A stretch of DNA of 64,000 nucleotides from Roseateles sp049532965 (GCF_049532965.1 NZ_CP186694.1:5580001-5644000), one strand, 5' to 3'; counted from the first letter of the stretch, positions 1-8,533 are shown. Numbers and translations are program-made. The notes: generated by a model not told the origin, from the letters alone.

Positions 1-484
1 GGCCCTCGGCGACCATGCGCGCATGGGCGTCGCTGCCCACGCGATTGGCGATCACGCCGGCGACATGGATGTCGTCGCGGAAGCGGGCCAGGCCAGTGGC
101 CAGTGCGGCGAAGGTCTGCGCCATCGCGGAGGCGTCCAGCACCACCAGCACCGGCAGGCCGAAGGCCGCCGCCAGGTCGGCGCTGCTGGGCTGCCCGTCG
201 AAGAGGCCCATCACGCCCTCGACGAGGATCAGGTCCGCGTCCTTCGCGGCGTCTGCGAGCAGTTGCCGGCAATGCGATTCGCCGCCCATGAACAGGTCGA
301 GCTGATAGACCGCGTGTCCGCTCGCGCGGGCCAGCACCATCGGATCCAGGTAGTCCGGCCCCGTCTTGAACACGCGCACGCGCAGCCCGCGCCGGCGTGC
401 CGAGCGCGCCATCGCGGCCGTCACGCTGGTCTTGCCCTGACCGGAGGCCGGGGCGCTGATGAGGAAGGCGGGGCAAGCGGTCAT
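1..484 (-). CDS. cobB: Cobyrinate a,c-diamide synthase, N-terminal part (truncated by window edge)
   Basis: The reading frame starts at the ATG at 484 and runs off the window at position 1. It opens MTACPAFLISAPASGQGKTS, with the P-loop ASGQGKTS of the CbiA/CobB amidotransferase family, then the motif KTGPDYLDPM and DLILVEGVMGLFDG, both diagnostic of this family. The enzyme amidates the a and c side chains of (hydrogeno)cobyrinate using glutamine and ATP in cobalamin synthesis. Only about 161 residues are visible, and the glutaminase half lies outside. It is the sixth gene downstream of the cobalamin riboswitch. A repeat and about 130 bp separate it from btuD, so it may have its own transcription. 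Large plus-strand open frames over it are shadows. Confidence 0.88.
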   Translation of the reverse strand, partial: MTACPAFLISAPASGQGKTSVTAAMARSARRRGLRVRVFKTGPDYLDPMVLARASGHAVYQLDLFMGGESHCRQLLADAAKDADLILVEGVMGLFDGQPSSADLAAAFGLPVLVVLDASAMAQTFAALATGLARFRDDIHVAGVIANRVGSDAHARMVAEG

Positions 485-509
485 CGAGTCATCGGCTCCA
501 TCGTTGCAG

Positions 510-570
510 TGTTCCCCCTCTCCCGCGGAGTGGGAGAGGGAGGGGTGAGGGTCTTTCGTGGGAGAGGGCG
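510..570. repeat. Degenerate copy of the intergenic palindrome (module A)
   Basis: Between cobB and btuD sits CCCTCTCCCGC, a short loop and GTGGGAGAGGG followed by AGGGGTGAGGGTC. It is an imperfect copy of the palindrome that recurs at 16970-17150, 39274-39526 and 47530-47755. Confidence 0.75.
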
Positions 571-613
571 TCCCATGGGCCGAGCGCTTGTTGGCGGGAC
601 AGGCGGCAGACCG

Positions 614-1465
614 TCATTCATTGAGCGCCACCCAACGGCCCTGCACCTGCAGGATCAACAGCCGGTGATGGAAGACGCGCTGCAGCGCGTCGTGCGTCGC
701 CGGCTCATGAGGCGCGCCCTCGTGGACGATGCGGCCTCCGTCCATGACGACCATCGTGTCCGCCTGCAGCGCGACGTTGAGTTCGTGCAGCACGCTGACA
801 ACCGCGCCGCCCGCCGCCACGCGCTCGCGCACCAGCCGCGCCCAGTCGCTCTGATGCGGCGGGTCCAGGTGCGCCAGCGGTTCGTCCATCAGCAGCACGC
901 CGGCGCGCACCGCCAGCGCCCGGGCCAGCAGCACGCGCTGACGCTCGCCGCCGGAGAGGCTGCCCAGCGCACGATCGCGCCAGTCCCAGCTCTGCGTCTG
1001 CCGCATTGCGTGCTCGACGGCCGCATGATCGGCCGCGCTCGCCGGCGACAGCCACGGCTGATGCGGCAGCCGGCCCAGCATCGCGACGTCGTACGCGGTG
1101 AGGTCCTCCGAGGCCGCTTCGTTCTGCCCCAGCCACGCGACCTGGCGAGCCCGCGCCTTGGCGGGCCACGAGGACCACGGCCGCCCGTCCAGCGTCAGGC
1201 TGCCGTCGAACGGCAGCAAGCCCGCGAGCGCCCGCAACAGCGTCGACTTGCCCGCCCCGTTGGGCCCCACGATCGCCGTCCACGCGCCCGGTGCCGGTGC
1301 GAGCGTCAGCGGCTGCAGCACACGGCGCGGCCCCAGCGACAGCGATTGCAACCCGATGCGCAGCGCGGCCACGGGCCCGAGGTCCAAGGGCTCGGCGACG
1401 AGCGTGTCGCCGCCCAGCACCGCGGCCCGCCGCGCCGCTTCGTCGAAGCGTGCCGCGTCGTTCAT
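614..1465 (-). CDS. btuD: Cobalamin ABC transporter ATP-binding protein
   Basis: This 283-residue ATPase energises cobalamin (or cobinamide) import through the inner membrane. Visible are Walker A GPNGAGKST, the signature LSGGERQRV, Walker B GVLLMDEPLAHLD and the switch histidine in VLHELN, all in the order of FecE/BtuD-type importers. The first about 45 residues form an N-terminal extension before the ABC core. The start is the ATG at 1465, which overlaps the end of btuC by 4 bp (ATGA), implying translational coupling. An ATP-binding subunit for haem or siderophore would look similar; the B12 assignment rests on the riboswitch and on btuB, btuF and cobU in the same operon. Confidence 0.88.
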   Translation of the reverse strand: MNDAARFDEAARRAAVLGGDTLVAEPLDLGPVAALRIGLQSLSLGPRRVLQPLTLAPAPGAWTAIVGPNGAGKSTLLRALAGLLPFDGSLTLDGRPWSSWPAKARARQVAWLGQNEAASEDLTAYDVAMLGRLPHQPWLSPASAADHAAVEHAMRQTQSWDWRDRALGSLSGGERQRVLLARALAVRAGVLLMDEPLAHLDPPHQSDWARLVRERVAAGGAVVSVLHELNVALQADTMVVMDGGRIVHEGAPHEPATHDALQRVFHHRLLILQVQGRWVALNE

Positions 1466-2478
1466 CGCGTGCCTCCCCCAAAGTGCGCCTTGCGCCGGTG
1501 CATCAGCCACAGCAGATAACTGCCGCCGAGCAGCGCGGTGATGATGCCCACCGGCAACTCCTGCGGCGCGATCACCCACCGGGCGGCAATGTCGGCCGCC
1601 AGCAGCAGCGCGCCGCCGGTCAGCGGTGACAGCAGCAGCAGCGCGCCATGCGTCGTCGGCCCCCAGCTGCGCACCAGGTGCGGCGCCACCAGGCCGACGA
1701 AAGCGATCAGCCCGCATTGCGCGACCGCCGCGCCCGTCGCCAGCGACAGCGTCGCGATCAGCAGCAGGCGGATCAGCGTGAGCCGCTGGCCCAGCGAGCG
1801 CGCGGTGTCTTCGCCCAGCGTCAGCGCGTCCAGCGTGCGGCTGCATCCCAGCGCGACCAGCAGGCACAGCACCATCGCGCCGGCCATGACCTGCACCGCG
1901 CTCCAGCCGACATACCCCGTGCTGCCGAGCATGAAGGCCTGCATCGCGCGCAGGATGTCGGGGTTCATCAGCGTCAGCAGCGCCGACCCGGAGCCCAGCA
2001 CCACGCCGACCACCACGCCGGCCAGCAGCAGCCGCAAGCTCTGCGTGACGCCGCGCGCCAGCACGAGCGTCAACAGCACCGCGCCGGTCGCTCCGGCGAA
2101 GGCGGCACCGGTCATGCCGACGCGCAGCGCCAACGCGGCGGCCGCCGGCGACACCCCCATGACGAAGAGCAACGCCGCCACGCCGAGCGACGCGCCCGCC
2201 GAGCAGCCCAGCAGGTAGGGGTCGGCCAGCGGGTTGCGGAACAGCCCCTGCGCGACCGCCCCCGCCAGCGCCAGCAGCGCGCCGGCCAGCCACGCGCCGA
2301 TCGAGCGCGGCGCCCGGATGTCCCACAGGATCATCCGCATCGTGTCGCCGGCCTCGGTCCAGGGGCTCCATCCCATGCTGCCGATGGCCAGGCCCAGGCC
2401 CAGCAGCACGGCGCCGAGCAGCAGCAGGACCAGCAGCTGCGCCGCCGTCCGGGCGTTCATCGCAGCGCCGGAGCGCAT
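1462..2478 (-). CDS. btuC: Cobalamin ABC transporter permease (FecCD family)
   Basis: A polytopic inner-membrane permease of 338 residues with about ten hydrophobic helices. Family sequences GAWLAGALLALAGAVAQGLFRNPLADP and GLVAPHLVR(S/M) are recognisable, the usual BtuC/FhuB/FecD landmarks, and PQELPVGIITALLGG near the C terminus is the typical last-helix motif. The start at 2478 overlaps the btuF stop as TGATG; an internal ATG at 2460 (MNARTAAQ) is a possible alternative. It forms the channel with BtuD and receives substrate from BtuF. Confidence 0.9.
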   Translation of the reverse strand: MRSGAAMNARTAAQLLVLLLLGAVLLGLGLAIGSMGWSPWTEAGDTMRMILWDIRAPRSIGAWLAGALLALAGAVAQGLFRNPLADPYLLGCSAGASLGVAALLFVMGVSPAAAALALRVGMTGAAFAGATGAVLLTLVLARGVTQSLRLLLAGVVVGVVLGSGSALLTLMNPDILRAMQAFMLGSTGYVGWSAVQVMAGAMVLCLLVALGCSRTLDALTLGEDTARSLGQRLTLIRLLLIATLSLATGAAVAQCGLIAFVGLVAPHLVRSWGPTTHGALLLLSPLTGGALLLAADIAARWVIAPQELPVGIITALLGGSYLLWLMHRRKAHFGGGTR

Positions 2479-3437
2479 CAACGCATGCCTCCGGGCGGCG
2501 CGTTGAAGGGCGTGGTCGGCCACGGCACCGGGCCGATCGCGGCGTCGCGCAGGCAGCGCGCCATCAGCGCCGCCGCTTCCGACATGCGCGGGCCGGGACG
2601 CACCAGCACGTCCGATTCCGCCGGCACCCAGACGCAGATGCGCTGCGTCCTGACCGCGCGGATCGCCTGCCATCCGGGGCGCTGCGGCAGCCCGGCCGCG
2701 TTGCGCTGGCCGACCATGATCACCTGCGGATCGGCGCGCACGACGAACTCGGGATTCAGCTTCGGGAACGGACCCAGCTCGGCCGGGATGATGTTCTTCG
2801 CACCCAGCCGCGCGAGGATCTCGCCCATGAAGGACGCGGTGCCGGCGCCGTACGGGCCGGCGTCGACCTCGTAATAGACGCTCAGGCCGCGCGCGCTTGC
2901 GGGCAGCGTCGCGGCGCTCTGCGCGATGTGACCGTCGATGCGGTTCCACAGGCGGCGCGCGTCGTCCTCCTTGCCGAGGATCCGGCCCATCTTGCCCAGC
3001 ACGCGCTGCACGTCGGCCATGCTTTTGGGCTCGAGCGCGACCACCTTCAGGCCCAGCCCCTCGAGCCGGTCGATCACGCGCGCCGACACGCCCAGCACGA
3101 CGACGTCCGGCTTGAGCGCGACCAGCGCCTCGATGCTGGTGTCGTCCAGGCCACCCAGGCGCGGCAGCTTCTGCACCGTCGCCGGGAAATTGGAGAAGCG
3201 GTCGACGCCGACGACCTTCCCGCAGTCGCCGAGTTCGCAGATGGTCTCGGTCAGCGAGGGCAGCAGGCTGACGATGCGGCGCGGCACGTCGGGCAGCGTG
3301 ACGGTGTGGCCGCGGTCATCCTTCAAGGTGATGGGCGCGGCCTGGGCGCCGCCGAGCGCCGCGGCGGCAGCGCCCACGAGGACGGCGGCGATCGTCGCGC
3401 GCCACCGGGGGGCACTGCGAATGGGGCGGGACGTCAT
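2478..3437 (-). CDS. btuF: Periplasmic cobalamin-binding protein
   Basis: A 319-residue class III substrate-binding protein. It begins with a signal peptide (residues about 1-33, ending AQAAP). The mature part begins ITLKDDRGHTVTLPDVPRRIVSLLPSLTE, the standard start of the BtuF/FhuD fold, followed by GVDRFSNFP and DDTSIEALVALKPDVVVLG. It captures B12 in the periplasm and hands it to BtuC. The start overlaps the cobU stop by 4 bp (ATGA), and its own stop overlaps the btuC start. Confidence 0.9.
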   Translation of the reverse strand: MTSRPIRSAPRWRATIAAVLVGAAAAALGGAQAAPITLKDDRGHTVTLPDVPRRIVSLLPSLTETICELGDCGKVVGVDRFSNFPATVQKLPRLGGLDDTSIEALVALKPDVVVLGVSARVIDRLEGLGLKVVALEPKSMADVQRVLGKMGRILGKEDDARRLWNRIDGHIAQSAATLPASARGLSVYYEVDAGPYGAGTASFMGEILARLGAKNIIPAELGPFPKLNPEFVVRADPQVIMVGQRNAAGLPQRPGWQAIRAVRTQRICVWVPAESDVLVRPGPRMSEAAALMARCLRDAAIGPVPWPTTPFNAPPGGMR

Positions 3438-4042
3438 CCGTGGTCCTCCTCGTGGGGCGCGTTCGTGACGGGCGCCATGTCCTCGATCGCTTCCGGATCA
3501 TCGACCGGTCGCGTCCACGGCTGGCCCGCCACCATCAGCGTCAGCAGGCCGCACTGGCGCGCGACGAGCTGGTTGAGCCGGCCCAGTTCGTCCACGTACT
3601 CGCGCACCTCACGGCCCATCGGCATCACGCCCCAGCCGACCTCGTTGGACACGAAGATCACCGGCGAAGCGAGCTGCGGCAGGACGCGTTGCAGCGTGGC
3701 GCATTCCGCCCGCCAGGCCTCGATGGCGGGCTCGCCGATCGCCGGCATCCACCAGTTGGTCAGCCACAGCGTCAGGCAGTCCACGATCAGCAGCCGCTGC
3801 GGCGAATCGATCCTCCGCAGCGTGTCGGCCAGGTGCAGCGGGGCCTCGACGGTGTCGAAACCGGCAGGGCGGTCGGCGCGGTGGCGCGCGATGCGCTCGC
3901 GCATCTCGTCGTCATGGGCCTGCGCGGTCGCGACCACGGTGACCCGGCGTCCCGGGGTCTGGCGCCAGCGCAGCGCCAGGCGTTCGGCGTGGCGCGACTT
4001 GCCGCTGCGCTGGCCTCCGACGATCAGGTGATGGGCAGACAT
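3434..4042 (-). CDS. cobU: Bifunctional adenosylcobinamide kinase / adenosylcobinamide-phosphate guanylyltransferase
   Basis: A 202-residue protein. It has the P-loop GGQRSGKS at residues 9-16, the ERIARHRADRP stretch that carries the guanylylated histidine in CobU/CobP, LIVDCLTLWLTNW (Walker B region) and VSNEVGWGVMPMGREVREY. It phosphorylates adenosylcobinamide and then makes GDP-cobinamide in nucleotide-loop assembly. Its position between the B12 receptor and the B12 importer suggests salvage of imported cobinamide. It is followed by btuF with a 4-bp overlap. Confidence 0.95.
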   Translation of the reverse strand: MSAHHLIVGGQRSGKSRHAERLALRWRQTPGRRVTVVATAQAHDDEMRERIARHRADRPAGFDTVEAPLHLADTLRRIDSPQRLLIVDCLTLWLTNWWMPAIGEPAIEAWRAECATLQRVLPQLASPVIFVSNEVGWGVMPMGREVREYVDELGRLNQLVARQCGLLTLMVAGQPWTRPVDDPEAIEDMAPVTNAPHEEDHG

Positions 4043-4073
4043 CCGGGTCTCCGTGCGGGATGAAGCTGCGACC

Positions 4074-6002
4074 TTACAGCGACGGCGTGTAGCGCAGCGA
4101 GACGAACCATGTCCGCGGCGCCTGCTGGTAGAAGTTGGCCGTCTGGTAGTCGCGGTTGAAGGCGTTGTCGACGTTGAGCTGCAGACGCCAGTCCTTGGCG
4201 ATCGCCAGTTGCGCGTCGAGGTTGAGCAGGCCGTAGCCGCCCAGGCGGGTGCGGTTGGCCGCGTCGTCGAAGCGCGCGCCGGAGCCGACGACGCTGGCCC
4301 CCAGCGTCCACGCGCTCAGCGTGGTTTCGGCGCGCAGCGTGCCGAAACGCTTGGCGCGGCGTTGCAGCACGCGGCCGGTATTGGCGTCGGTCGGGTCGAG
4401 GAAATCCGCGGTGGCGCTCAGGCGCACCGGACCCAGCTGCGCGCCGCCCTTCAGGCTGGCGCCCTTCAGCGTGGCGCGCGCGACGTTGCTGTAGCAGCCC
4501 AGCGTCGAGCGGCAGGTGCCCGCCGCGCCGAACGCGATCAGGTCGGTGACCCGGTTGTGGAAGGCGGTGAGGGCGAAGTCGAAGCCGCCCTGGGCCCAGC
4601 TCAGGCCGGCCTCGCGGTTGTAGGCGCGCTCGGGGCGGAGTTCCTCGACGCCCGGCAAGGTCGTGTTGGGGCCATAGACGCTGCCGCGCTGGTACAGCGT
4701 CGGCGCCCGGAATGCGTTGCCCACGGACGCCATGACGCGCCAGCCACTGCCGAGGCGATACCCGGCACCGACGCTGCCGGTATCGATGCCGCCGAACTCG
4801 CTGTCGTCGTCATGCCGGCCGTGTGCCTGGAGCGTGAGGGCGTCCAGCGTGCCGAGGTAGCTCAGCCCGACCGCGTTCTGGCTGCGCGTGCTCCTGCCGC
4901 CGGCGGTCAGGTCGGCGTTGACCAGGCGATCCTCCCGGCGCTCCAGCAGTCCGTTGAGCTGGTGCTGTCCATTGATGCGATAGAAGCCCAGCAGCGAGGC
5001 GCTGCGGATGCGCGTCTTCGTCAGGTAGGGGGAACCGGGCTTGGTTTCGTAATCCTCTTCCGACTGGCCGGCGGCCAACTGGGTCGAGAACGCCTCCGAC
5101 CAGGTGGACTTGAGGCTCAGCTTCGCGGCCAGCGACTCGGTGATGCTGCGGTCGTCGGCGGTCCGGCCGGCGTCGTAGCCGGCGTCGGTGCGGCTCTTCA
5201 GCGCGATCAGTTCCAGGCGCTGGCCTTCGGCGACGCGGCCGCCCAGGCGCAGGCTGCCGGTGTAGTTGCGCCAGCCGTCGCGATCGGCGTTGAAGCTGCG
5301 GGCCGCGGCGTTCGTGTAGACGTTGAAGCCGGTGCCGCGATCTACCGAGAGCGATCCCGCGTAATCGAAGGCGGCCGTGCCGCCGCTGAGCGCCACCTCG
5401 GCCTTGGCCTGGCCCAGGTTGCCGCCGCCCAGGCCGAGGTCCAGCAGCGGCCGTCCGCTGCCCTGACGGGTGAAGATCTGCACCACGCCGCCAATGGCAT
5501 CGGAGCCGTACAACGCGCTCGCGGGACCCTTGAGCACCTCGACGCGTTCGATCAGCGACAGCGGCAGGTTCTCCCAGCGCGCGCCGCCGGTCGATTGGCC
5601 GTCGATGCGGATGCCGTCGATCAGCACGACGGTGTGGCGCGTTTCCGCGCCGCGGATGAAGACCGAGGTGGTGTTGGCGGGCCCGCCGTTGCTGGTGATC
5701 TGCAGCCCGGCGACGTTGCGCAGCAGCGCGGCGACGTTGCCGAAGCCCTGGCGTTCGATGGTGTCGCGGTCGATGACGGTCAGGTCGGCGGCGACCTCGG
5801 ACAGCTTCATCGGGCTGCGCGTGGCGGTGACGGTGACCTCGTCGAGCTGGCGGCCGCGGAAGGGCGCCGTGGTGGGGTCGGACGGGGCCGGGGCGGTCTG
5901 GGCCGAGGCGGAGGGGGTGGAGACGGCGCAGGCGACGGCGACCGGCGTGAGGACGAGCAGCGAGCGGGCGACCAGGCGCGCGCGCGAAACGGACGGGAAC
6001 AT
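4074..6002 (-). CDS. btuB: TonB-dependent vitamin B12 outer-membrane receptor
   Basis: A 642-residue outer-membrane beta-barrel. A signal peptide (about residues 1-34, ending ASAQ) precedes the TonB box region LDEVTVTATRSP. The plug domain follows (LLRNVAGLQITSNGGPANTTSVFIRG, then VLIDGIRID and RVEVLKGPASALYGSDAIGGVVQIFT). The C terminus ends FVSLRYTPSL, with the expected terminal aromatic strand. It is the first gene after the cobalamin riboswitch, which fixes the likely ligand as B12 rather than a siderophore. No strong Shine-Dalgarno lies before the ATG, as expected if the riboswitch controls ribosome access. Confidence 0.93.
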   Translation of the reverse strand: MFPSVSRARLVARSLLVLTPVAVACAVSTPSASAQTAPAPSDPTTAPFRGRQLDEVTVTATRSPMKLSEVAADLTVIDRDTIERQGFGNVAALLRNVAGLQITSNGGPANTTSVFIRGAETRHTVVLIDGIRIDGQSTGGARWENLPLSLIERVEVLKGPASALYGSDAIGGVVQIFTRQGSGRPLLDLGLGGGNLGQAKAEVALSGGTAAFDYAGSLSVDRGTGFNVYTNAAARSFNADRDGWRNYTGSLRLGGRVAEGQRLELIALKSRTDAGYDAGRTADDRSITESLAAKLSLKSTWSEAFSTQLAAGQSEEDYETKPGSPYLTKTRIRSASLLGFYRINGQHQLNGLLERREDRLVNADLTAGGRSTRSQNAVGLSYLGTLDALTLQAHGRHDDDSEFGGIDTGSVGAGYRLGSGWRVMASVGNAFRAPTLYQRGSVYGPNTTLPGVEELRPERAYNREAGLSWAQGGFDFALTAFHNRVTDLIAFGAAGTCRSTLGCYSNVARATLKGASLKGGAQLGPVRLSATADFLDPTDANTGRVLQRRAKRFGTLRAETTLSAWTLGASVVGSGARFDDAANRTRLGGYGLLNLDAQLAIAKDWRLQLNVDNAFNRDYQTANFYQQAPRTWFVSLRYTPSL

Positions 6003-6109
6003 GGAGCGAGGACCAACGACGGATCAGGGACCTGCTCACCCGCAGGGCCGCTGAGGAACGGCGTGCCGCGGGTCCGCGCCGCCGTGTCCGGCGATCCGCG
6101 GCCGCGCGT

Positions 6110-6356
6110 GCGCGCCACCTGTTGGCCGGTATCCGGGCTGGTGGCCGCTGCCTGCGTCCTTCCCAGCGCCGAGCGCCAGTGGACATGGGGACAGGCAGTG
6201 CCGGCGCGGCGCGGCCTCCTTGCGGATTCCGGGCGCGCGGCCGGCGGCCACTTACCGTTGCGGGGACAGCTCAGGTTGGCTGGCGACGCATGAACGCGCC
6301 GGCTCCCTGATTCCCGTTTAACTGCGCGGACGCAATGTCCGCACGAGCACCAACGG
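6110..6356 (-). promoter_or_regulatory. Cobalamin riboswitch upstream of btuB
   Basis: Read on the minus strand, the leader contains in order GGTGC, TTAAACGGGAATCAGGG, CTGTCCCCGCAACGGTAAG (the invariant CCCGCAACxGTAA block), CACTGGCG with GGGAAGGA, and the B12 box AGCCCGGATACCGGCC. These are the conserved elements of adenosylcobalamin riboswitches in the right order and spacing. It ends about 110 nt before the btuB start. High B12 is expected to repress the whole btuB-cobU-btuF-btuC-btuD operon. The ends are approximate. Confidence 0.95.
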
Positions 6357-6372
6357 CGCGCATTCTAGTCGG

Positions 6373-6876
6373 CTACTCGGTCGCCGCCGCAGGGGCCGAG
6401 GTCCTGGTTGCAGTCGTGGTGGCTGTCGGCGTCGGGGGCAATGCGGGCTCGGGCGACTTCGGCAGCTTGGGCTTCTTCTTCGGCGGCTTCTTCGGATCCT
6501 TCGGCTTGGGCTTCTTCGGATCGGCGGGCTTGGACGGGCGGGTCGCCGTCGGCGCCGGCAGGCGGCCATCGATGCCCGCTGCCACTGGCGGCGCTGTCGC
6601 GGCCAGCCGCTCCCGCTCGCGTTGCCGCGCCGCCAGCGCGCGCATCTCGGCCGCCGTGCGCTGGCGTGCCTCGGCGGCAGCCTTCGGGTCGACCTGGTCC
6701 TTGGGCAGGTCGATCGCCTGTCCGCGGCCGTCGGGGCAGGGGTGATCGCGCAAGTCCTGACCCTGCGGACCGCAGCGGTAGTAGCGCTGCGTGTCCCGCG
6801 CTTCCTGCGCGCTGGCCGCGCCGAGCATGAGGACCAGAACAACAGTCGTCAGCATCGAGGCGGCGCGCGTGGGCAT
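6373..6876 (-). CDS. Secreted protein with DUF4124-like head and Lys/Pro-rich tail
   Basis: A 167-residue protein. The start ATG at 6876 lies one base after the pth stop. A signal peptide (about residues 1-25, LGAASAQ) is followed by YYRCGPQGQDLRDHPCPDGRG, which resembles the small Cys-containing DUF4124 domain found in many betaproteobacterial periplasmic proteins. A charged coiled-coil (AAAEARQRTAAEMRALAARQRERER) and a tail of repeated PKKPKPKDPKKPPKKKP complete it. The function is unknown; the basic tail could bind cell wall or nucleic acid. It appears co-transcribed with pth. Confidence 0.72.
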   Translation of the reverse strand: MPTRAASMLTTVVLVLMLGAASAQEARDTQRYYRCGPQGQDLRDHPCPDGRGQAIDLPKDQVDPKAAAEARQRTAAEMRALAARQRERERLAATAPPVAAGIDGRLPAPTATRPSKPADPKKPKPKDPKKPPKKKPKLPKSPEPALPPTPTATTTATRTSAPAAATE

Positions 6877-6877
6877 G

Positions 6878-7666
6878 TCAGTCTCCGGAGTTCGGCGGGG
6901 GCGCCGCATTCGCGGCGACGGCACCTGGAGGGGTGCCGGGCAGGGGGGAGGCGGCCGTGGCATCAGCGGCTGCCGGGGAAGAGGGGGAAGAGGGCGAAGA
7001 GGGGGACGCGGTGGAAGCGGGCGCCGCTGTGCCGGCAACGCCCGGCTTGGGCGGCAGGTTGGCCGGTCTGGGTGGTTTGGGCCGCGGCGGCTTGGCGTGC
7101 AGCAGTGCCACGGCCTTGCTCATGTCGCCGGCGGTCATCAGCTTGAAGGCCTCGAGCGACTTGCCGATGCAGTCCTCGACCGCCTGGCGTTCCGCCAACG
7201 GCGGCTTGCGCAGCACGTAGCCCGCCACCTCACCCTTGTGGCCGGGATGGCCGATGCCCAGGCGCAGGCGCCAGAAGTTGCCGCTGCCCAGTTGCGCCTG
7301 CATGTCCTTCAGCCCGTTGTGACCGGCATTGCCGCCGCCCTGCTTGAGCTTGAGCTCGCCGGGGGCGATCTCGAGTTCGTCGTGGATGGCGAGGATCTCC
7401 TCCGGCGCGATCTTGAAGAAGCGCGCCAGCGCCGCCACCGACTTGCCCGACAGATTCATGTAGGTCATTGGCTGCAGCAGCCAGATCGGACCTGGCGCGC
7501 CCGGCGCGTCGTTCACGCGCGCCACAAGGCCGTGGTACTTGGTGTCCAGCTGCGGGGTGGCCTTCAGGCCGCGCGCCAGTGCATCGATCCACCAGAAACC
7601 CGCGTTGTGACGGGTGTCCTCGTATTCAGGGCCGGGATTGCCCAGGCCGACAAAGAGACGAATCAT
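6878..7666 (-). CDS. pth: Peptidyl-tRNA hydrolase with long C-terminal extension
   Basis: This enzyme releases peptides from peptidyl-tRNA dropped by stalled ribosomes. The start MIRLFVGLGNPGPEYEDTRHNAGFWWID carries the family signature, and the catalytic histidine is in TRHNAG. PMTYMNLSGKSV, IHDELEIAPGELKLKQGGGNAGHNGL and RLRLGIGHPG are all present. The conserved enzyme ends near residue 195. The remaining about 65 residues are a low-complexity Pro/Ala/Ser extension containing a TASPSSPSSPSSP run, absent from the E. coli enzyme (194 residues). The gene lies downstream of rplY with a terminator between them. Confidence 0.95.
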   Translation of the reverse strand: MIRLFVGLGNPGPEYEDTRHNAGFWWIDALARGLKATPQLDTKYHGLVARVNDAPGAPGPIWLLQPMTYMNLSGKSVAALARFFKIAPEEILAIHDELEIAPGELKLKQGGGNAGHNGLKDMQAQLGSGNFWRLRLGIGHPGHKGEVAGYVLRKPPLAERQAVEDCIGKSLEAFKLMTAGDMSKAVALLHAKPPRPKPPRPANLPPKPGVAGTAAPASTASPSSPSSPSSPAAADATAASPLPGTPPGAVAANAAPPPNSGD

Positions 7667-7698
7667 GGGTCGGAATTATCAGCGGCGAGCCCAAAAGC

Positions 7699-7728
7699 AG
7701 AAGGCCCCGCAAGCGGGGCCTTCCTTGG
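7699..7728 (-). terminator. Rho-independent terminator between rplY and pth
   Basis: On the minus strand, GGCCCCGC-TT-GCGGGGCC is followed by TTCTGCTTTT. It lies downstream of rplY and just before pth, so it should attenuate read-through into pth. Confidence 0.75.
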
Positions 7729-7760
7729 AGGGGAGACGCGGGGGACTCCCCGGCAAGGAT

Positions 7761-7782
7761 CGCGGACCTCGTCAGGTCCGCG
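7761..7782 (-). terminator. Hairpin directly after rplY
   Basis: A perfect hairpin, CGCGGACCT-CGTC-AGGTCCGCG, 16 bp past the rplY stop codon. It has no clear T-tract and may protect the 3' end or act together with the next hairpin. Confidence 0.45.
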
Positions 7783-7798
7783 TCCGTCGAGCAAGAAA

Positions 7799-8419
7799 TT
7801 ACTTCTTGCCCTTCTTCTTGCCAGCGTCCGGCGCCGGAGCGGCGGCGACGACGATCTCTTCCACCACCGGCGGGACCGGGGTCGCGACGACCGGGTTCGG
7901 CTTGCCGTGCGTGACCACCTTGATGTGCTCGGCCAGCTTCAGGTCGTTCACGTGGATCGAGTGACCCATCGTCAGGTTGCTCAGGTCGACTTCGATGAAC
8001 TCGGGCAGCTGCTGGGCCAGGCAGGTGATTTCCAGCTGGGTCAGCACGTGGTTCACGGTGCCCTTGTCGGTCTTGACGGCCGGGGACTCGGCTTCACCGA
8101 CGAAGTGCAGCGGCACCTTCTTGGTGATGCGGGTCGTGGCGTCGACGCGCTGGAAGTCCACGTGCAGCACTTGCGGCTTGTACGGGTGCATCTGGTAGTC
8201 GCGCAGCAGCACTTGCGTGGTCTTGCCGTCCACTTCCATGTCCAGCAGGGAGCTGTGGAAGGCTTCCTTCTTCATGGCGTGGTACAGCGCGTTGTGATCC
8301 AGCTCGATCAGAGCGGGCTCGCCAGCGCCGTAGACGATACCGGGCACCTTGCCGGCGTGACGCAGGCGGCGGCTCGCTCCGGTCCCCTGCTGCTTGCGCT
8401 CAAAAGCGACGAATTTCAT
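7799..8419 (-). CDS. rplY: 50S ribosomal protein L25/general stress protein Ctc
   Basis: A 206-residue protein of the two-domain L25-TL5 type that binds 5S rRNA. The N-terminal L25 domain (MKFVAFERKQQGTGASRRLRHAGKVPGIVYG, then LRDYQMHPYKPQVLHVDFQRV) is followed by the C-terminal beta domain and a basic Ala/Lys tail (DAGKKKGKK). The start is the ATG at 8419, preceded by GGAG with 7-nt spacing; an ATG 12 bp upstream lacks such a site. It is downstream of prs, the usual betaproteobacterial order. Confidence 0.95.
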   Translation of the reverse strand: MKFVAFERKQQGTGASRRLRHAGKVPGIVYGAGEPALIELDHNALYHAMKKEAFHSSLLDMEVDGKTTQVLLRDYQMHPYKPQVLHVDFQRVDATTRITKKVPLHFVGEAESPAVKTDKGTVNHVLTQLEITCLAQQLPEFIEVDLSNLTMGHSIHVNDLKLAEHIKVVTHGKPNPVVATPVPPVVEEIVVAAAPAPDAGKKKGKK

Positions 8420-8493
8420 GTTTGACTCCAAATTGACGGAGCACCCCCATGGCGCTCCGGTTGAAGGCCCCGCGACCAGGCACCTTCGCGAAA

Positions 8494-8521
8494 CGGCCGC
8501 TGTCCCTGCGGACAGCGGCCG
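8494..8521 (-). terminator. Hairpin between prs and rplY
   Basis: A perfect 12-bp stem, CGGCCGCTGTCC with loop CTGC, 13 bp after the prs stop, followed on the minus strand by TTTCG. It is a plausible partial terminator or processing site between prs and rplY. Confidence 0.55.
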
Positions 8522-8533
8522 GAACTCTTGCGA

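Noticed and set aside
23..1519. 498-codon plus-strand open frame
   Set aside because: It is antisense to cobB and btuD; its composition is the Arg/Gln/His/Ala-rich pattern of GC-rich shadow frames, and no domain is visible.
4053..6293. 746-codon plus-strand open frame
   Set aside because: It is antisense to btuB and the riboswitch, with repeated low-complexity composition.
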